Below the pieces are notes generated by a model. That model did no database searches and was not told the DNA's origin. It saw only the letters and a list, made by a program, of their open reading frames with translations. Shown here piece after piece: positions 50,320-58,460 of a stretch of DNA of 64,000 nucleotides. This DNA comes from an uncultured Bradyrhizobium sp. (GTDB lineage: Bacteria > Pseudomonadota > Alphaproteobacteria > Rhizobiales > Xanthobacteraceae): positions 1 to 64,000 of the forward strand of contig NZ_CAKZHY010000098.1 in assembly GCF_936928535.1 (NCBI RefSeq), in the 5' to 3' direction. The position numbers and the translations under genes are program-made. Position 1 is the first letter of the stretch, and each line of letters opens with the position of its first letter.

Positions 50320-50452
50320 GGCGGAAATCTCCAGAAACATCGGTAGATTTGTCGTGGCTGCGTTGAGGGTCTGTTAATTCCAATGGTTACCGCGGGCAGG
50401 CCGGGCAGGATGGTGGACGAGGGGTTAACAACAGGAACCCGTCCAAAACGCA

Positions 50453-50481
50453 TTCGGCGCCCCGCATGACGGAGCGCCGAA
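50453..50481 (-). terminator. Rho-independent terminator of the ABC transporter operon
   Basis: TTCGGCGC (50453-50460) and GCGCCGAA (50474-50481) form a perfect 8-base stem with a 13-base loop. On the minus strand the stem is followed by TGCGTTTTGG. It lies 28 bases beyond the stop of the binding-protein gene. Confidence 0.65.
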
Positions 50482-50508
50482 GATTGTTCGTGCGATGAGC
50501 AGTCGGCC

Positions 50509-51843
50509 TTACGGCAGCTTCAGCGAGGTCTCCGCGTTGTACGGTTGCAGCGTCTCGTCGGCGGCCTTCTGAGCGGCGACGAGGGCTTCCTTCGGCTGCT
50601 TCTTGCCGTTGAGGACCAGCATCACCTCGTCTTCGAGGTTCTTGCGGACCGGCACTGTCTTGTAGGTCGCAAACCACGGCTTGGCGACGTCGAGCTGCTC
50701 GACGGCGGTCTTGGCGTCCGGATTCTTGTTGAGGAAGTCGATCATGTCGGGCGTCTTGTAGGCGGCCATGTTGGGGGCGAAGTAACCCGTGGCGCGGCTC
50801 CACCAGGCGCTCTTTTCGGGCGAGGTCATCCACTTGATCAGCGTCCAGGCGGCCTTCTGCTTGTCGGCTTCGACGCCCGCCGGAATGATCAGCGAGGCGC
50901 CGCCGATCGGCACGGCGTTGCGGACGTTGCGCGGGATGAAGGCGACCTTGTAGTTGAACTTGGCGTTCTCGCGCACGTAAGTGAGCGAGCCCGTCGATAG
51001 CATCATCATCGCGGCGTTGCCCGAGATGAAGGAGGTGCTGACGGCAGGGCCGGGCGTGGCGCCGGGCGGGTGGACCTTGTGCTTGCTCACGAGGTCGTTC
51101 CACCAGGTCAGTGCGCCCAGCATCGAGGGCGTGTCGTAATAGACCTCGCCGCCGAACTCCTCGTTGTAGTAGCGCCCGCCATTGGTCATGGTGAGCGTTT
51201 CCATCATCCAGCCGCAATAGTCATAGGCGCAGGGGATCGCGATGCCCCATTGGGTCACCTTGTCGCCCTCGCGCTTGGTGAGCTTCTTGGCCCAGTCGGT
51301 GAGCTCGGCCCAAGTCTGCGGCGGCTTGCTCGCGTCCAGGCCGGCTTCCTTGGCCTTGTCGGCGTTGATGTAGAGCAGTGGCGTCGAATTCTGGAAGGGG
51401 ACGCCATAGACCGAGCGATCGATCACCGCATTGCCGCTGAGCGCCGGGAAAAACTGGCCGAGAAATTGCTCTTTGGTGGTGCCGTCCGCCTTGATCAACG
51501 GATCAAGATTGGTCAGCTCGCTCTCGATCTGCATGTCGAGCAGGAAGTTCGCCGACATGATCACGGCGGCCGGCGGCTTGCCGGCCTTGATCGAGGCGCG
51601 CGTCTTGATCAGCGTGTCGTCATAGGAGCCGGTGTAGACGGCGGTCGCCTTGATGTCGGGGTGACCGTCGTTGAACTCCTTGATCAGGGTGCCCATGTCG
51701 CGGGCGAGCTTGCCATCGACGGGGACGGGGAAGAACAGATCGATCTCGGTCGGAGCTTCACCGGCGATCGCCGGGACGGCGAGGGCGCCTGCCAAAGAGC
51801 CTGCCATTGCAAGGCCGAGCATGAGCCTGCGGGAGAACAGCAT
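50509..51843 (-). CDS. ABC transporter solute-binding protein (UgpB-like, SBP family 1)
   Basis: A 444-residue periplasmic binding protein. Signal peptide: FSRRLMLGLAMAGSLAGALA, then AVPAIAGEA. Mature part starts PTEIDLFFPVPVDGKLARDM; features such as LIKEFNDGHPDIKATAVYTG and YGVPFQNSTPLLYINADKAK and SSTG-like FISGNAAMMMLSTGSL match the family that includes UgpB, which binds glycerol-3-phosphate or glycerophosphodiesters. GGAGATTTTCCG precedes the ATG at 51843. The longer frame from 52605 reads into the permease gene and is false. It is the third transporter gene of the operon. Confidence 0.9.
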   Translation of the reverse strand: MLFSRRLMLGLAMAGSLAGALAVPAIAGEAPTEIDLFFPVPVDGKLARDMGTLIKEFNDGHPDIKATAVYTGSYDDTLIKTRASIKAGKPPAAVIMSANFLLDMQIESELTNLDPLIKADGTTKEQFLGQFFPALSGNAVIDRSVYGVPFQNSTPLLYINADKAKEAGLDASKPPQTWAELTDWAKKLTKREGDKVTQWGIAIPCAYDYCGWMMETLTMTNGGRYYNEEFGGEVYYDTPSMLGALTWWNDLVSKHKVHPPGATPGPAVSTSFISGNAAMMMLSTGSLTYVRENAKFNYKVAFIPRNVRNAVPIGGASLIIPAGVEADKQKAAWTLIKWMTSPEKSAWWSRATGYFAPNMAAYKTPDMIDFLNKNPDAKTAVEQLDVAKPWFATYKTVPVRKNLEDEVMLVLNGKKQPKEALVAAQKAADETLQPYNAETSLKLP

Positions 51844-51854
51844 CGGAAAATCTC

Positions 51855-52724
51855 CTATTTGATGCCTGAGGTGACGAAAGAGCTGATGAAACGCTTCTGG
51901 AAGACCAGGAAGGTGATGAGCAAAGGCGCGATCACCATCAGCGTGCCGGCGGCGATGGTGCCCCAGGCCTGCGTGCCTTCCGCGGTCGCGGTGAAGACGG
52001 ACAGGCCAACGGTGAGCGGTCGCTTGTCCGGCGAGTTGATCACCATCAGCGGCCACAGGAAGTCGTTCCAGTGGCTGGTCACCGAGATGATCGCAAACGC
52101 CGAGAAGCTCGGGATCGACAGCGGAACGTAGATGTGGCGGATGCGCTGGATCAGGCTGGCGCCGTCGATCAGCGCCGCGTCTTCCAGCTCGGTCGGGATG
52201 GCCTCGAACGCCTGTCGCATCAGGAAGGTGCCGAAGGCGGAGGCGAAGAACGGCATCATGACGCCGGCGAGCGTGTCGTAGAGGCCGAGCTGGGCAACGA
52301 GCCGCAAATTCGGCACGATCAGCAGCACCGGCACCAGCATCAGCTGCATCAGGAACAGGTAGAAGATGGGCGTCTTGCCTGCGAAGTCGAGCCGCGCAAA
52401 CGCAAAGCCCGCCAGCGTGATCGTGAAGAACTGCACCAAGAGGATGCCGGTGCAGATGATCGTGGTGTTGAGGAAGTAGCGCGGGAAGTCGCCGATCTCC
52501 CAGGCATCCTTGATATTGTCGAGCGTCGGTTTGAGGCTTGGGATCAGCTCGGCCATCAGATTGATGCCGTCTGAGGACGGACGCAGCGTCGCAACCGCCA
52601 TCCACAGGAACGGGATCAGCCAGGCGAGCGCAAGCAGGACCGTCAGCAGGAAACCGAGTTTTGGCGTGATCTCGTTACGGGTTGCGAGCGGCGCGTCCTT
52701 GTAGATGACGTCGATCAGCTTCAT
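51855..52724 (-). CDS. ABC transporter permease 2 (MalG/UgpE-like)
   Basis: A 289-residue inner-membrane permease with six helices. The EAA loop that contacts the ATPase is IPTELEDAALIDGASLIQRI followed by YVPLSIP. It is of the MalG/UgpE type with a C-terminal SGIK end. Overlaps the upstream permease gene (ATGA at 52721-52724) and precedes the binding-protein gene by 11 bases. It forms the channel with permease 1. Confidence 0.93.
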   Translation of the reverse strand: MKLIDVIYKDAPLATRNEITPKLGFLLTVLLALAWLIPFLWMAVATLRPSSDGINLMAELIPSLKPTLDNIKDAWEIGDFPRYFLNTTIICTGILLVQFFTITLAGFAFARLDFAGKTPIFYLFLMQLMLVPVLLIVPNLRLVAQLGLYDTLAGVMMPFFASAFGTFLMRQAFEAIPTELEDAALIDGASLIQRIRHIYVPLSIPSFSAFAIISVTSHWNDFLWPLMVINSPDKRPLTVGLSVFTATAEGTQAWGTIAAGTLMVIAPLLITFLVFQKRFISSFVTSGIK

Positions 52725-53671
52725 GGCCCGCCCTCGCGCTTAGCCATGGTGCGGAACGAGAGCGCGGTGAGCGCCATCAGGGCGGCGAGCGTTAGCAGCG
52801 TTGCCGCCGAAGCCATGCCGATGTCGTAATGCTCGACCGCCTGCTGGTAGATGTAGAACAGCACGAGATTGGTCGCGTTCGATGGTCCGCCCTTAGTCAT
52901 GACGAAGACGTGGTCGACCTGCGTCACCGCGTTCAGCGTCGCGATCACGATGACGAACAGGAAGGTGGGCTTGAGCTCCGGCAGGATGATGTAGCGCAGC
53001 CGCATGAAGGGACCGGCGCCATCGAGATGTGCGGCTTCCATGACGTCCTCGGGCACGGCCTGGAGGCCGGCAAGGAAGAACAGCATGTAATAGCCTGCGT
53101 TCTTCCAGATCGTGATGATCATGATCGCGTAGAGCGCGATGTCAGGGTCGCCAAGCCAGTTCGGCAGCACCGGCAACAGCCGGCCGATGTAGTAATCGAG
53201 CAGGCCGACATTGGGCAGGAAGATGAACAGGAATAGCGCTGACGCCGCCACCATCGGGATCAGCACCGGCAGGAACAGCGCGGCGCGCAGCGCGCTGGTG
53301 ACCGCATTGGTGCGCGCCAGCGCCAGCGCGAAAAGCAGCGCGAGGCCGATGCTCGGGACGGCGGTGCCGATCGCGTAGATGAGGTTGTTGACGACCGCGC
53401 CGGTGAAGGCGGGGTCGGCCAGCACAGCAGCGATATTGTCCAGTCCGACGAAGCGAAGCGGCGCCTTCGGCGTGGCGCGCTGGTAGAGGGCATCGATGAT
53501 CACGCGGCCCATCGCGCCGTAAGTAAACAGCGCGAGGAAGACCAGCGAGGGCAGCAGCAGCAGATAGGCCGGCAGCGAGGTTTTGAAGCGGGTGGCGAAC
53601 CGCGCGACGATAGTCAGGCGCGGCGGCACGGAGGCCGCGACCGGGAGAGCCGCGGGTTCTGCGAGGCTCAT
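52721..53671 (-). CDS. ABC transporter permease 1 (MalF/UgpA-like)
   Basis: A 316-residue permease when started at 53671 (MSLAEPAALPVAASVPPRLT), just after the stop of the phosphodiesterase gene. The 36-residue extension to 53779 lies inside that gene. EAA loop: VPEDVMEAAHLDGAGPFMRL. Six hydrophobic segments. It is paired with permease 2. No ATP-binding subunit is present in the window, so an external or shared ATPase is required. Confidence 0.92.
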   Translation of the reverse strand: MSLAEPAALPVAASVPPRLTIVARFATRFKTSLPAYLLLLPSLVFLALFTYGAMGRVIIDALYQRATPKAPLRFVGLDNIAAVLADPAFTGAVVNNLIYAIGTAVPSIGLALLFALALARTNAVTSALRAALFLPVLIPMVAASALFLFIFLPNVGLLDYYIGRLLPVLPNWLGDPDIALYAIMIITIWKNAGYYMLFFLAGLQAVPEDVMEAAHLDGAGPFMRLRYIILPELKPTFLFVIVIATLNAVTQVDHVFVMTKGGPSNATNLVLFYIYQQAVEHYDIGMASAATLLTLAALMALTALSFRTMAKREGGP

Positions 53672-53672
53672 A

Positions 53673-54524
53673 TCACCGCGCCGGGAAATTGAGCGCATAG
53701 TCGCGGCCGTCCACGCCCGCAGGCGGGTCGAAGGGGAAACGCAGACTGGTGTCGAGGAAGTCGTGGCTGTGCACGACAAGGTTGTCCTGGTCGATCAGCA
53801 CGACGCCATAGGCCGGCGGCTCGTGGCTCGCCAGATGGTCTTTGGCATTGGCATCGAGCTCGAACCAGACCTGATGGTTGGTGCCGCGCAGCGTCGAGAA
53901 CGGGATCTTGCCGTAGCTGCCGAAGATCGGCCGGTGCACATGGCCGAAGAAGAGGTGGCGGATGCGCGCGCGATAGGGCGCGATCACCTCGGCGAATTCA
54001 GCGCTTTGCTTCAGCGCGATCTCGTCCATTGCGTGCACGCCGACCGGGAAGGGCGGATGATGCATGAACACGACGAAGGGCTGGTCGGCGGGCGCGGCCG
54101 CCAGCGTCTTGGCCAGCCAGTCGAAGCGCCTCGCGCACATCTCGCCGGCATGGCTGGTCTCATCCAGCGTGTCGAGAAAGACGAACAGGCCGTGCTCGGT
54201 GGTGCGGGTGCCCTGCACAAAACCGTTGGGATCGCGCGGCGCGGCCTTCAGGCCGTCGAGGCAGGCCACGCGCTTGTCGTGATTGCCGACCATGGCGATG
54301 TACGGCATCTTCAGCGCAGCCATCGCTTCAGCGAAATTGGCGTAGGAGTCAGGCTCACCCCAATGGGTGAGGTCGCCGGTCACGACCGCGAAGGCGGCAT
54401 CGGACTGGTGCTTGTTGATGTCGGCGATCGCAGCATCCAGCCGGGCGCGCGGATCAAGCCCATAGAGCTTCAGCCCGGGGTTCGCGAGATGCGTGTCGGT
54501 GAGGTGGATGAATTTGAATGGCAT
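53673..54524 (-). CDS. Metallophosphodiesterase (Icc/CpdA/GpdQ family)
   Basis: A 283-residue calcineurin-like enzyme with all metal motifs: LTDTHL (Asp10, His12), VVTGDLTHWG (Asp51), MVGNHDKR (Asn81, His82), FMHHPPF and LFFGHVHRPI. This class hydrolyses phosphodiesters such as cyclic nucleotides or glycerophosphodiesters (GpdQ is a close relative by pattern). It is the first gene of an operon with UgpAEB-like transporter genes (2-base spacing), so it most likely cleaves the imported compound or a related one in the cytoplasm. The substrate is inferred, not shown. Confidence 0.88.
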   Translation of the reverse strand: MPFKFIHLTDTHLANPGLKLYGLDPRARLDAAIADINKHQSDAAFAVVTGDLTHWGEPDSYANFAEAMAALKMPYIAMVGNHDKRVACLDGLKAAPRDPNGFVQGTRTTEHGLFVFLDTLDETSHAGEMCARRFDWLAKTLAAAPADQPFVVFMHHPPFPVGVHAMDEIALKQSAEFAEVIAPYRARIRHLFFGHVHRPIFGSYGKIPFSTLRGTNHQVWFELDANAKDHLASHEPPAYGVVLIDQDNLVVHSHDFLDTSLRFPFDPPAGVDGRDYALNFPAR

Positions 54525-54708
54525 GCGCGCGCGTCAGGTCTCTGGGAGGACGGTCGCCTCCGGCAAGACGGCCCGCCAGCCGGTTAAAGTGCCAGTGTTT
54601 CAGTTTGATGACAGTGGTTGCCGACGCGGCAAATTGTTGGGCAGAACGGCAGATGCGGTCAACCCGGTCGTCTCGCGCTGCGGTAGCCGCCCGACCTCAA
54701 GAATCTTG

Positions 54709-54730
54709 AAAACAACCCCATGCACAGTAG
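54709..54730 (-). repeat. 22-base sequence shared with 26871-26892
   Basis: The exact reverse complement of the string near the end of the ABC-F gene. See 26871-26892. On this side the copy is followed by G+C-rich sequence and then the palindromic repeat below. Confidence 0.6.
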
Positions 54731-54838
54731 CCGGTGGTTGCCGCGACGACGGCTTACGCGTCTTTCAATATCCTTTGACACGTCGGGCAAAACAGCGGCA
54801 TGATGGCAGCATCGGAAAATCCGTAGAACGCGGGTGCG

Positions 54839-54913
54839 TAGGGTGGATTAGCGAAGCGTAATCCACCTCTTTGCTTTCCGCCGGTGGATTACGCCTTCGG
54901 CTAATCCACCCTA
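54839..54913. repeat. Palindromic repeat with two nested inverted arms
   Basis: The left arm (54839-54867) and right arm (54883-54913) are near-perfect inverted copies. The right arm differs by two inserted bases. Each arm is itself an inverted repeat (GGTGGATTA ... TAATCCACC). Between them is a 15-base spacer. It can form a long hairpin or two smaller ones; such elements are dispersed in Bradyrhizobium genomes. It lies just 17 bases from the selO stop and may act as its transcription end. Confidence 0.8.
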
Positions 54914-54930
54914 AGAAGCCGAGTTTGTCG

Positions 54931-56403
54931 CTAGGTCCCGCAGAACGTCTGCAGCACGCGCTGGTCCGGCAGGGGCGGATCGGCGTAGGCGGCGTAGTCC
55001 GGCTGGTCCTCGAACGGTTTTGCCAGCACCTTCACCAGCTCTTCGAACGGCGCGTAGTCGTCGTTGTTGACAGCGGCCTGGATCACGGCCTCGACGCGGT
55101 GGTTGCGCGGGATGAAGAGTGGATTGACGGCCTGCATCGCGGTTTGCCGCTCAGTCGCAGTCTGCGGCTCCAGCGCGATGCGCGCGCGCCAGCGTTCGGC
55201 CCATTCGTCGAAGGCTGCGGGCTCGATGAACTGCGCGCGCACGTCCGCGCTGTCGTCAACGGCGGCGTCGCCGAGCTTGCGGAAGGTGAGGGTAAAGTCG
55301 GCCTGGTTCTTGGCCATGGCGTCGAGCAGGTCCTGGATCAGGGCCTCGTCGCCATCGCGCTCCGTGATCAGGCCGACCTTCTTGCGCAGGCCGGCCTGAT
55401 AGGCGGCGCTGAACGTTTCGGAGAAGGCGCCGAGAATGTCCTGGGCTTCCGCGACCGCCTTCTCCTGATCATCGGAGAACAGCGGCAGCAGGCATTCGGC
55501 GAGCCGCGTCAGATTCCACAGGCCGATGCGCGGCTGGTTGGCATAGGCGTAGCGGCCCATCTCGTCGATCGAGGAGAACACTTGCGCGGGGTTGTAGGCA
55601 TCCATGAAGGCGCAGGGGCCATAGTCGATGGTCTCGCCCGAGATGGAAGAGTTGTCGGTGTTCATCACGCCATGGATGAAGCCGACCAACAGCCAGCGCG
55701 CGATGAGCTCGGCCTGGCGTGCGACGACGGCGCCAAGCAGGGCGTGATAGGGGCGCTCGGCGTGGAGCAGGTCGGGATAGTGTCTGGTGATGACGTGATC
55801 GGCGAGCCGCCGGATTGCGTCGGTGTCGCGGCGAACGGCGAAGAACTGGAAGGTGCCGACGCGGATGTGGCTCGAGGCAACGCGCGTCAGCACGGCGCCC
55901 GGCAGCACGGTCTCCCGGATGACGTGCTCGCCGGTGATGACGGCAGCGAGCGAGCGCGTGGTCGGGATGCCCAGCGCATACATGGCTTCGCTGACGATGT
56001 ATTCGCGCAGCACCGGCCCGAGTGCGGCCCGGCCGTCTCCGCGGCGGGAGAACGGGGTGGGGCCCGAGCCCTTGAGCTGAATGTCGCGGCGGATGCCCTC
56101 GCGGTCGATGACCTCGCCGAGCAGAATGGCGCGGCCGTCGCCGAGTTGGGGCACGAAATGCCCGAACTGGTGGCCGGCATAGGCCATGGCGATGGGATCG
56201 GCGCCTGATGGAACCGTCTTGCCGGCCAGGATCTCGGCGCCCTCGGGGGTCTCCAAGAGGTCAGGATCAAGCCCAAGCTGGACCGCCAGCGGCCGGTTCA
56301 GTTTGATCAGCCGGGGCGCAGCCACGGGGGTCGGCGCGACGCGGGCGAAGAAGCTGTCCGGCAGGGCCGAATACGAGTTCTGGAAGGGGAAATGGACGGT
56401 CAT
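54931..56403 (-). CDS. selO: Protein adenylyltransferase SelO (YdiU/UPF0061)
   Basis: A 490-residue pseudokinase-like enzyme that AMPylates Ser/Thr/Tyr residues. Signature LKGSGPTPFSRRGDGRAALG and YIVSEAMYALGIPTTRSLAA (nucleotide region), and HGVMNTDNSSISGETIDYGP (Asp/Asn metal-binding), all as in family members. The start ATG at 56403 (MTVHFPFQNSYSALPDSFFA) fits the family; the 66-residue leader to 56601 overlaps the divergent promoter region of aspS. Redox and stress roles are known for relatives. Near family length. Confidence 0.93.
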   Translation of the reverse strand: MTVHFPFQNSYSALPDSFFARVAPTPVAAPRLIKLNRPLAVQLGLDPDLLETPEGAEILAGKTVPSGADPIAMAYAGHQFGHFVPQLGDGRAILLGEVIDREGIRRDIQLKGSGPTPFSRRGDGRAALGPVLREYIVSEAMYALGIPTTRSLAAVITGEHVIRETVLPGAVLTRVASSHIRVGTFQFFAVRRDTDAIRRLADHVITRHYPDLLHAERPYHALLGAVVARQAELIARWLLVGFIHGVMNTDNSSISGETIDYGPCAFMDAYNPAQVFSSIDEMGRYAYANQPRIGLWNLTRLAECLLPLFSDDQEKAVAEAQDILGAFSETFSAAYQAGLRKKVGLITERDGDEALIQDLLDAMAKNQADFTLTFRKLGDAAVDDSADVRAQFIEPAAFDEWAERWRARIALEPQTATERQTAMQAVNPLFIPRNHRVEAVIQAAVNNDDYAPFEELVKVLAKPFEDQPDYAAYADPPLPDQRVLQTFCGT

Positions 56404-56599
56404 ACCGTCAAGATAGGCGGGGAACGCCCGATGGCAAAGGGACCGGCCCGGATTGGGCAAAAATGGGCACTTCCAGCCCAAATCAGGCCGTTCCCTTGGT
56501 TGCTGCTTCGGGCCTCGTCGGGTAAACCCTGCCGCAACGTCGGACCGGCCGTTCCCGGCCGTCCGATTCGTATCCTCCGACATTGATTTTGGGACGACC

Positions 56600-58369
56600 A
56601 TGCATCGCTACCGGTCACATACATGCGGCGCGCTCCGCGAGAGCAACATCGGCGAGACCATCCGCCTCTCGGGCTGGGTCCATCGCGTTCGCGACCATGG
56701 CGGCGTGCTGTTCATCGATTTGCGTGACCATTACGGCCTGACCCAGTGCGTGGTCGATCCGGACTCGCCGGCGTTCGCGCAGGCCGAAAAGCTGCGTTCG
56801 GAATTCGTGGTCAAGATGGACGGCAAGGTCCGCCGCCGCCCCGAAGGCACCGACAATGACGAACTGCCGACCGGCAAGGTCGAAGTTTACGTCAGCGAGA
56901 TCGAGGTGCTGGGCCCGGCCGGCGACCTGCCGCTGCCCGTGTTCGGCGACCAGGAATACCCCGAGGACATCCGGCTCAAGTACCGCTTCCTCGATCTGCG
57001 CCGTGAGAAGCTGCACCAGAACATCATGACGCGCGGCGCGGTGGTCGATTCTCTGCGCAAGAGAATGAAGGAGCAGGGCTTCTTCGAATTCCAGACCCCG
57101 ATCCTGACGGCCTCCTCGCCGGAAGGCGCGCGTGACTTCGTCGTGCCGTCGCGCATCCATCCCGGCAAGTTCTATGCGCTGCCGCAGGCGCCGCAGCAGT
57201 ACAAGCAGTTGCTGATGATGTCGGGCTTCGATCGCTACTTCCAGATCGCGCCGTGCTTTCGCGACGAGGACCCGCGCGCTGACCGTCTGCCGGAGTTCTA
57301 CCAACTCGACGTCGAGATGAGCTTCGTCACGCAGGACGACGTGTTTGCCGCGATGGAGCCGGTCATCACCGGCGTGTTCGAGGAGTTCGCCAACGGCAAA
57401 CGTGTCACGAGAAACTGGCCTCGGATTCCGTTTGCCGAGGCGCTGCGCAAATACGGCACCGACAAGCCGGACCTGCGCAACCCGATCGAGATGCAGGACG
57501 TCTCCGAGCACTTCCGCGGCTCCGGCTTCAAGGTGTTCGCGCGCATGCTCGAGGACCCGAAGAACCAGGTCTGGGCAATCCCGGGCAAGGGCGGCGGTAG
57601 CCGTGCCTTCTGCGACCGCATGAACTCGTGGGCGCAGGGCGAAGGTCAGCCCGGCCTCGGCTACATCATGTGGCGCGAGGGCGGCGAGGGTGCCGGTCCC
57701 CTCGCCAACAATATTGGCCCGGACCGCACGGCCGCGATCCGCGAACAGCTCCATCTCAAGGAGGGCGATGCCGCGTTCTTCGTGGCCGGAGATCCGGAAA
57801 AATTCTGGAAGTTCGCTGGCATGGCGCGCACAAAGGTCGGCGAGGAATTGAACCTGATCGACAAGGATCAATTCGCGTTCGCCTGGATCGTCGACTTCCC
57901 GATGTATGAGTATGACGAGGAGAACAAGAAGGTCGACTTCTCGCACAACCCGTTCTCGATGCCGCAGGGCGGCCTCGACGCGCTTAAGTCGCAGGATCCG
58001 CTGACCATTAAGGCGTTCCAGTACGACATCGCTTGCAACGGTTACGAGATGGCGTCGGGCGGCATCCGCAACCATGTGCCCGAGGCGATGGTGAAGGCAT
58101 TCGAGATCGCCGGCTATGGCGAGCAGGAAGTGGTCGACCGCTTCGGCGGCATGTATCGCGCGTTCCAGTACGGCGCGCCGCCGCATGGCGGCATGGCCGC
58201 CGGCCTCGAGCGCATTGTCATGTTGCTGTGCGGCACCAACAATTTGCGCGAGATATCGCTGTTCCCGATGAACCAGCAATACGCCGACCTCCTGATGGGC
58301 GCGCCGTCGGAAGCCACCACCAAGCAGCTCCGCGAGCTGCATGTGCGGGTGAACCTGCCGCAGAAGTGA
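56600..58369 (+). CDS. aspS: Aspartyl-tRNA synthetase
   Basis: A 589-residue class II synthetase. Start MHRYRSHTCGALRESNIGET at 56600 is the family start; the frame to 56453 is a leader of Arg/Pro-rich residues. OB-fold anticodon domain (~1-115), catalytic core motifs 2 (FRDEDPRADRLPEF) and 3 (AAGLERIVMLLCGTNNLREI), and the bacterial GAD insertion domain. Charges tRNA-Asp with aspartate. A divergent gene pair with selO. Confidence 0.97.
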   Translation: MHRYRSHTCGALRESNIGETIRLSGWVHRVRDHGGVLFIDLRDHYGLTQCVVDPDSPAFAQAEKLRSEFVVKMDGKVRRRPEGTDNDELPTGKVEVYVSEIEVLGPAGDLPLPVFGDQEYPEDIRLKYRFLDLRREKLHQNIMTRGAVVDSLRKRMKEQGFFEFQTPILTASSPEGARDFVVPSRIHPGKFYALPQAPQQYKQLLMMSGFDRYFQIAPCFRDEDPRADRLPEFYQLDVEMSFVTQDDVFAAMEPVITGVFEEFANGKRVTRNWPRIPFAEALRKYGTDKPDLRNPIEMQDVSEHFRGSGFKVFARMLEDPKNQVWAIPGKGGGSRAFCDRMNSWAQGEGQPGLGYIMWREGGEGAGPLANNIGPDRTAAIREQLHLKEGDAAFFVAGDPEKFWKFAGMARTKVGEELNLIDKDQFAFAWIVDFPMYEYDEENKKVDFSHNPFSMPQGGLDALKSQDPLTIKAFQYDIACNGYEMASGGIRNHVPEAMVKAFEIAGYGEQEVVDRFGGMYRAFQYGAPPHGGMAAGLERIVMLLCGTNNLREISLFPMNQQYADLLMGAPSEATTKQLRELHVRVNLPQK

Positions 58370-58383
58370 GGGTCTTTGCCTCT

Positions 58384-58412
58384 CTCCGCATTCGCTAAAG
58401 GCGGATGCGGAG
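58384..58412 (+). terminator. Hairpin downstream of aspS
   Basis: CTCCGCAT (58384-58391) and ATGCGGAG (58405-58412) form a perfect 8-base stem with a 13-base loop, 14 bases past the aspS stop. The downstream sequence has no T-run, so it may be a factor-dependent end or stabiliser. Confidence 0.45.
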
Positions 58413-58460
58413 GAGGCTACCTCCACATCGCAATGACGGGGAGAGAGTTGTGTTTCCCTC

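Larger units (their letters stand above)
50092..50508. other. Gap between rnd and the ABC binding-protein gene
   Basis: A 417-base stretch holding a probable small membrane-protein gene (50209-50319) and a terminator (50453-50481), both listed. Otherwise no frame looks coding. Confidence 0.5.
54525..54930. other. Gap between phosphodiesterase and selO genes
   Basis: A 406-base gap containing the 22-base shared string (54709-54730) and a palindromic repeat (54839-54913). The bases in between (about 54731-54835) resemble a recurring Bradyrhizobium intergenic sequence by memory. No frame is convincing. Confidence 0.5.

Noticed and set aside
54871..56208. 445-codon plus-strand frame across selO
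   Set aside because: Antisense of a well-conserved SelO sequence.
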